From positions 1 through 5,308 of the forward strand of contig JAKADF010000280.1 of the NCBI GenBank assembly GCA_021820805.1: a DNA stretch of 5,308 bases, read 5' to 3'. The DNA comes from Bacillota bacterium. Lineage in GTDB: Bacteria > Bacillota > Bacilli > Alicyclobacillales > Alicyclobacillaceae. The position numbers and the translations under genes are program-made. The notes beneath the pieces are model-generated. The model was not told the origin of the DNA. It saw only the letters and a list, made by a program, of their open reading frames with translations, and did not search any database. Numbering within the stretch: position 1 is the first letter of the stretch; each line of letters begins with the position of its first letter. Below are positions 4,170 to 5,308 of this stretch, piece by piece.

Positions 4170-5308
4170 TCATTCTGGCGATGGTACTGCCCCGTTTTGC
4201 TTTTCCGACTGACCTGAACTTTTTGAAGTGGCTTGATTCTGCTGCTCCATCACCTTTCGGTGTGTCGGAAGAAAAACAGTTGCAATCAAATTTAACACAG
4301 CAAATGCAAATACAACGAGGAAGACAATATGGAGACCATGTGCAAGTGACTCGTGGATGACTTTAACAACTGCTGGAGGTATTTGCGACTTTGCATTTAC
4401 ACTAAGCAAATTGTTAACACTCCCGCCATGCCATGACCCGCTTAAGTGACTCTTTGCATAGTTCATGATGGAACTATTAAAAAGCGTTCCGAAAATTGAA
4501 ATGCCAACCGTTTGCCCGAGCGAACGCATAAATGTATTCGATGCAGTTGCTGCACCGCGCATCTGCCAACCGACCGCGGCCTGAATCAAAACTGTGGTTG
4601 GAGTAACTGCATACCCCATACCAAACCCAATAATAATCATAAGACCAACAAGATACCAATATGGAGAGCCAAGCTTAACAGCTAAGAGCCAGGCAGTGCC
4701 CGCCGTAATGAAGATGGAGCCAATCATGGTTGTCATTTTCGAACCAATTTTATACATGTATCGTCCAGCGAAAGTAGCACCCAGCGGCCACGCGATTGAC
4801 ATCGGCATAAGCGTCAGACCTGAACTTGTTGCACTGTGGCCAAGCAAAGTTTGAATCCACATAGGCAAATACACATTAGCACCAATTAGAACACAACTCG
4901 CCAAAAAACCAATTAGATTAGATACAGCAATAACTGGAATTCTGAACAAAGACAAAGGCAACATTGGCTCTACTGCTTTAGACTCGATGACAATAAAGAG
5001 AATGACAAAAACAAACGCAATCGCAAACAAAGAAAGGATTGCCGCTGAAGTCCACGAATATATCTGTCCGCCGTTTAACAGGGCATACAAAAGTGACGAA
5101 ATTCCAATTGTAAAAGTAATAGCACCAAGATAATCAATTTTTTTGGCCTTTTTATCGAAATGCTCGTGCAAGAAACTCCAAACAAGCAAGAGTGAAATGA
5201 TGCCAACTGGTAAATTGATGTAGAAAATCCACCGCCAAGAAACTTGGTCAACAAAAAGCCCGCCAATTAAAGGCCCAATCAGCCCGGCAATACCCCAAAC
5301 AGCGCTGA
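4170..5308 (-). CDS. DHA2-family (EmrB/QacA) MFS drug efflux transporter, 5' end outside window
   Basis: The frame stays open to the right edge (in-frame codons up to 5306), giving 378 C-terminal residues; the start lies beyond the window. TTG at 5189 is an internal leucine, not the start, because the upstream codons encode the hallmark motif C region: [12 protein letters not shown] (fragment residues 5-16) followed by [12 protein letters not shown] (24-35). These are typical of 14-helix DHA2 proton-driven multidrug antiporters. Further hydrophobic segments run through to about residue 350, with the [15 protein letters not shown] linker after the first two visible helices. The hydrophilic tail, rich in Q, S and K, ends in VPSPE. 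Roughly the first quarter of a usual protein of about 500 residues is missing. The substrate cannot be told from sequence. It is convergent with the yolD-like gene, so its regulator or partner would lie to the right of the window. Confidence 0.9.
   Translation of the reverse strand, partial: SAVWGIAGLIGPLIGGLFVDQVSWRWIFYINLPVGIISLLLVWSFLHEHFDKKAKKIDYLGAITFTIGISSLLYALLNGGQIYSWTSAAILSLFAIAFVFVILFIVIESKAVEPMLPLSLFRIPVIAVSNLIGFLASCVLIGANVYLPMWIQTLLGHSATSSGLTLMPMSIAWPLGATFAGRYMYKIGSKMTTMIGSIFITAGTAWLLAVKLGSPYWYLVGLMIIIGFGMGYAVTPTTVLIQAAVGWQMRGAATASNTFMRSLGQTVGISIFGTLFNSSIMNYAKSHLSGSWHGGSVNNLLSVNAKSQIPPAVVKVIHESLAHGLHIVFLVVFAFAVLNLIATVFLPTHRKVMEQQNQATSKSSGQSEKQNGAVPSPE

Noticed and set aside
4170..5189. 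MFS gene starting at the TTG at 5189
   Set aside because: The frame continues upstream to the window edge and encodes conserved motif C and the [12 protein letters not shown] segment, so that TTG is internal.

Overview
The window looks like chromosomal DNA of an endospore-forming Bacillota (Bacillales type). The reasons are strong AGGAGG-type ribosome binding sites, a squalene-hopene-cyclase-family enzyme with the signatures of Bacillus sporulenol synthase, a DUF1360 membrane protein, a YolD-like protein, and a Gram-positive LexA/DinR SOS box. I cannot name the genus; the family could be Bacillaceae or Alicyclobacillaceae.

Layout from left to right. A doubtful small cysteine-containing ORF (about 32-280, minus) is divergent from a DUF1360 membrane-protein gene (433-807, plus), whose upstream region carries a SigE-like promoter and tandem repeats. 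Next comes a minus-strand inverted repeat ending in a long U-tract (834-908), which probably terminates transcription from a small alpha/beta-barrel-like protein gene (994-1263, minus). The gap between that gene and the cyclase (1264-1585) holds a strikingly structured element at 1383-1483, with two nested stems, a second hairpin and a possible loop-loop pairing. The large triterpenoid cyclase gene (1586-3451, minus) follows.

The cyclase is divergent from a YolD-like gene (3773-4093, plus). The 321-base gap between them contains a consensus SOS box (CGAAC-GCGT-GTTCG) inside a 36-bp palindrome directly abutting a TATAAT box, plus a second 14-bp palindrome over the weak -35. The YolD-like gene converges on a truncated DHA2-family (EmrB/QacA) drug-efflux gene (4170 to the right edge, minus), with a shared bidirectional terminator between them.

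Two themes can be supported. One is spore or membrane biology: the sporulenol-synthase-like cyclase and possibly the DUF1360 protein. The other is DNA-damage response: the LexA-box-controlled YolD-like protein, which here lacks the Y-family polymerase that usually follows such genes. No complete new multi-gene system is evident. The two most unusual items are the 1383-1483 structured element and the extended SOS operator between the cyclase and yolD-like genes.
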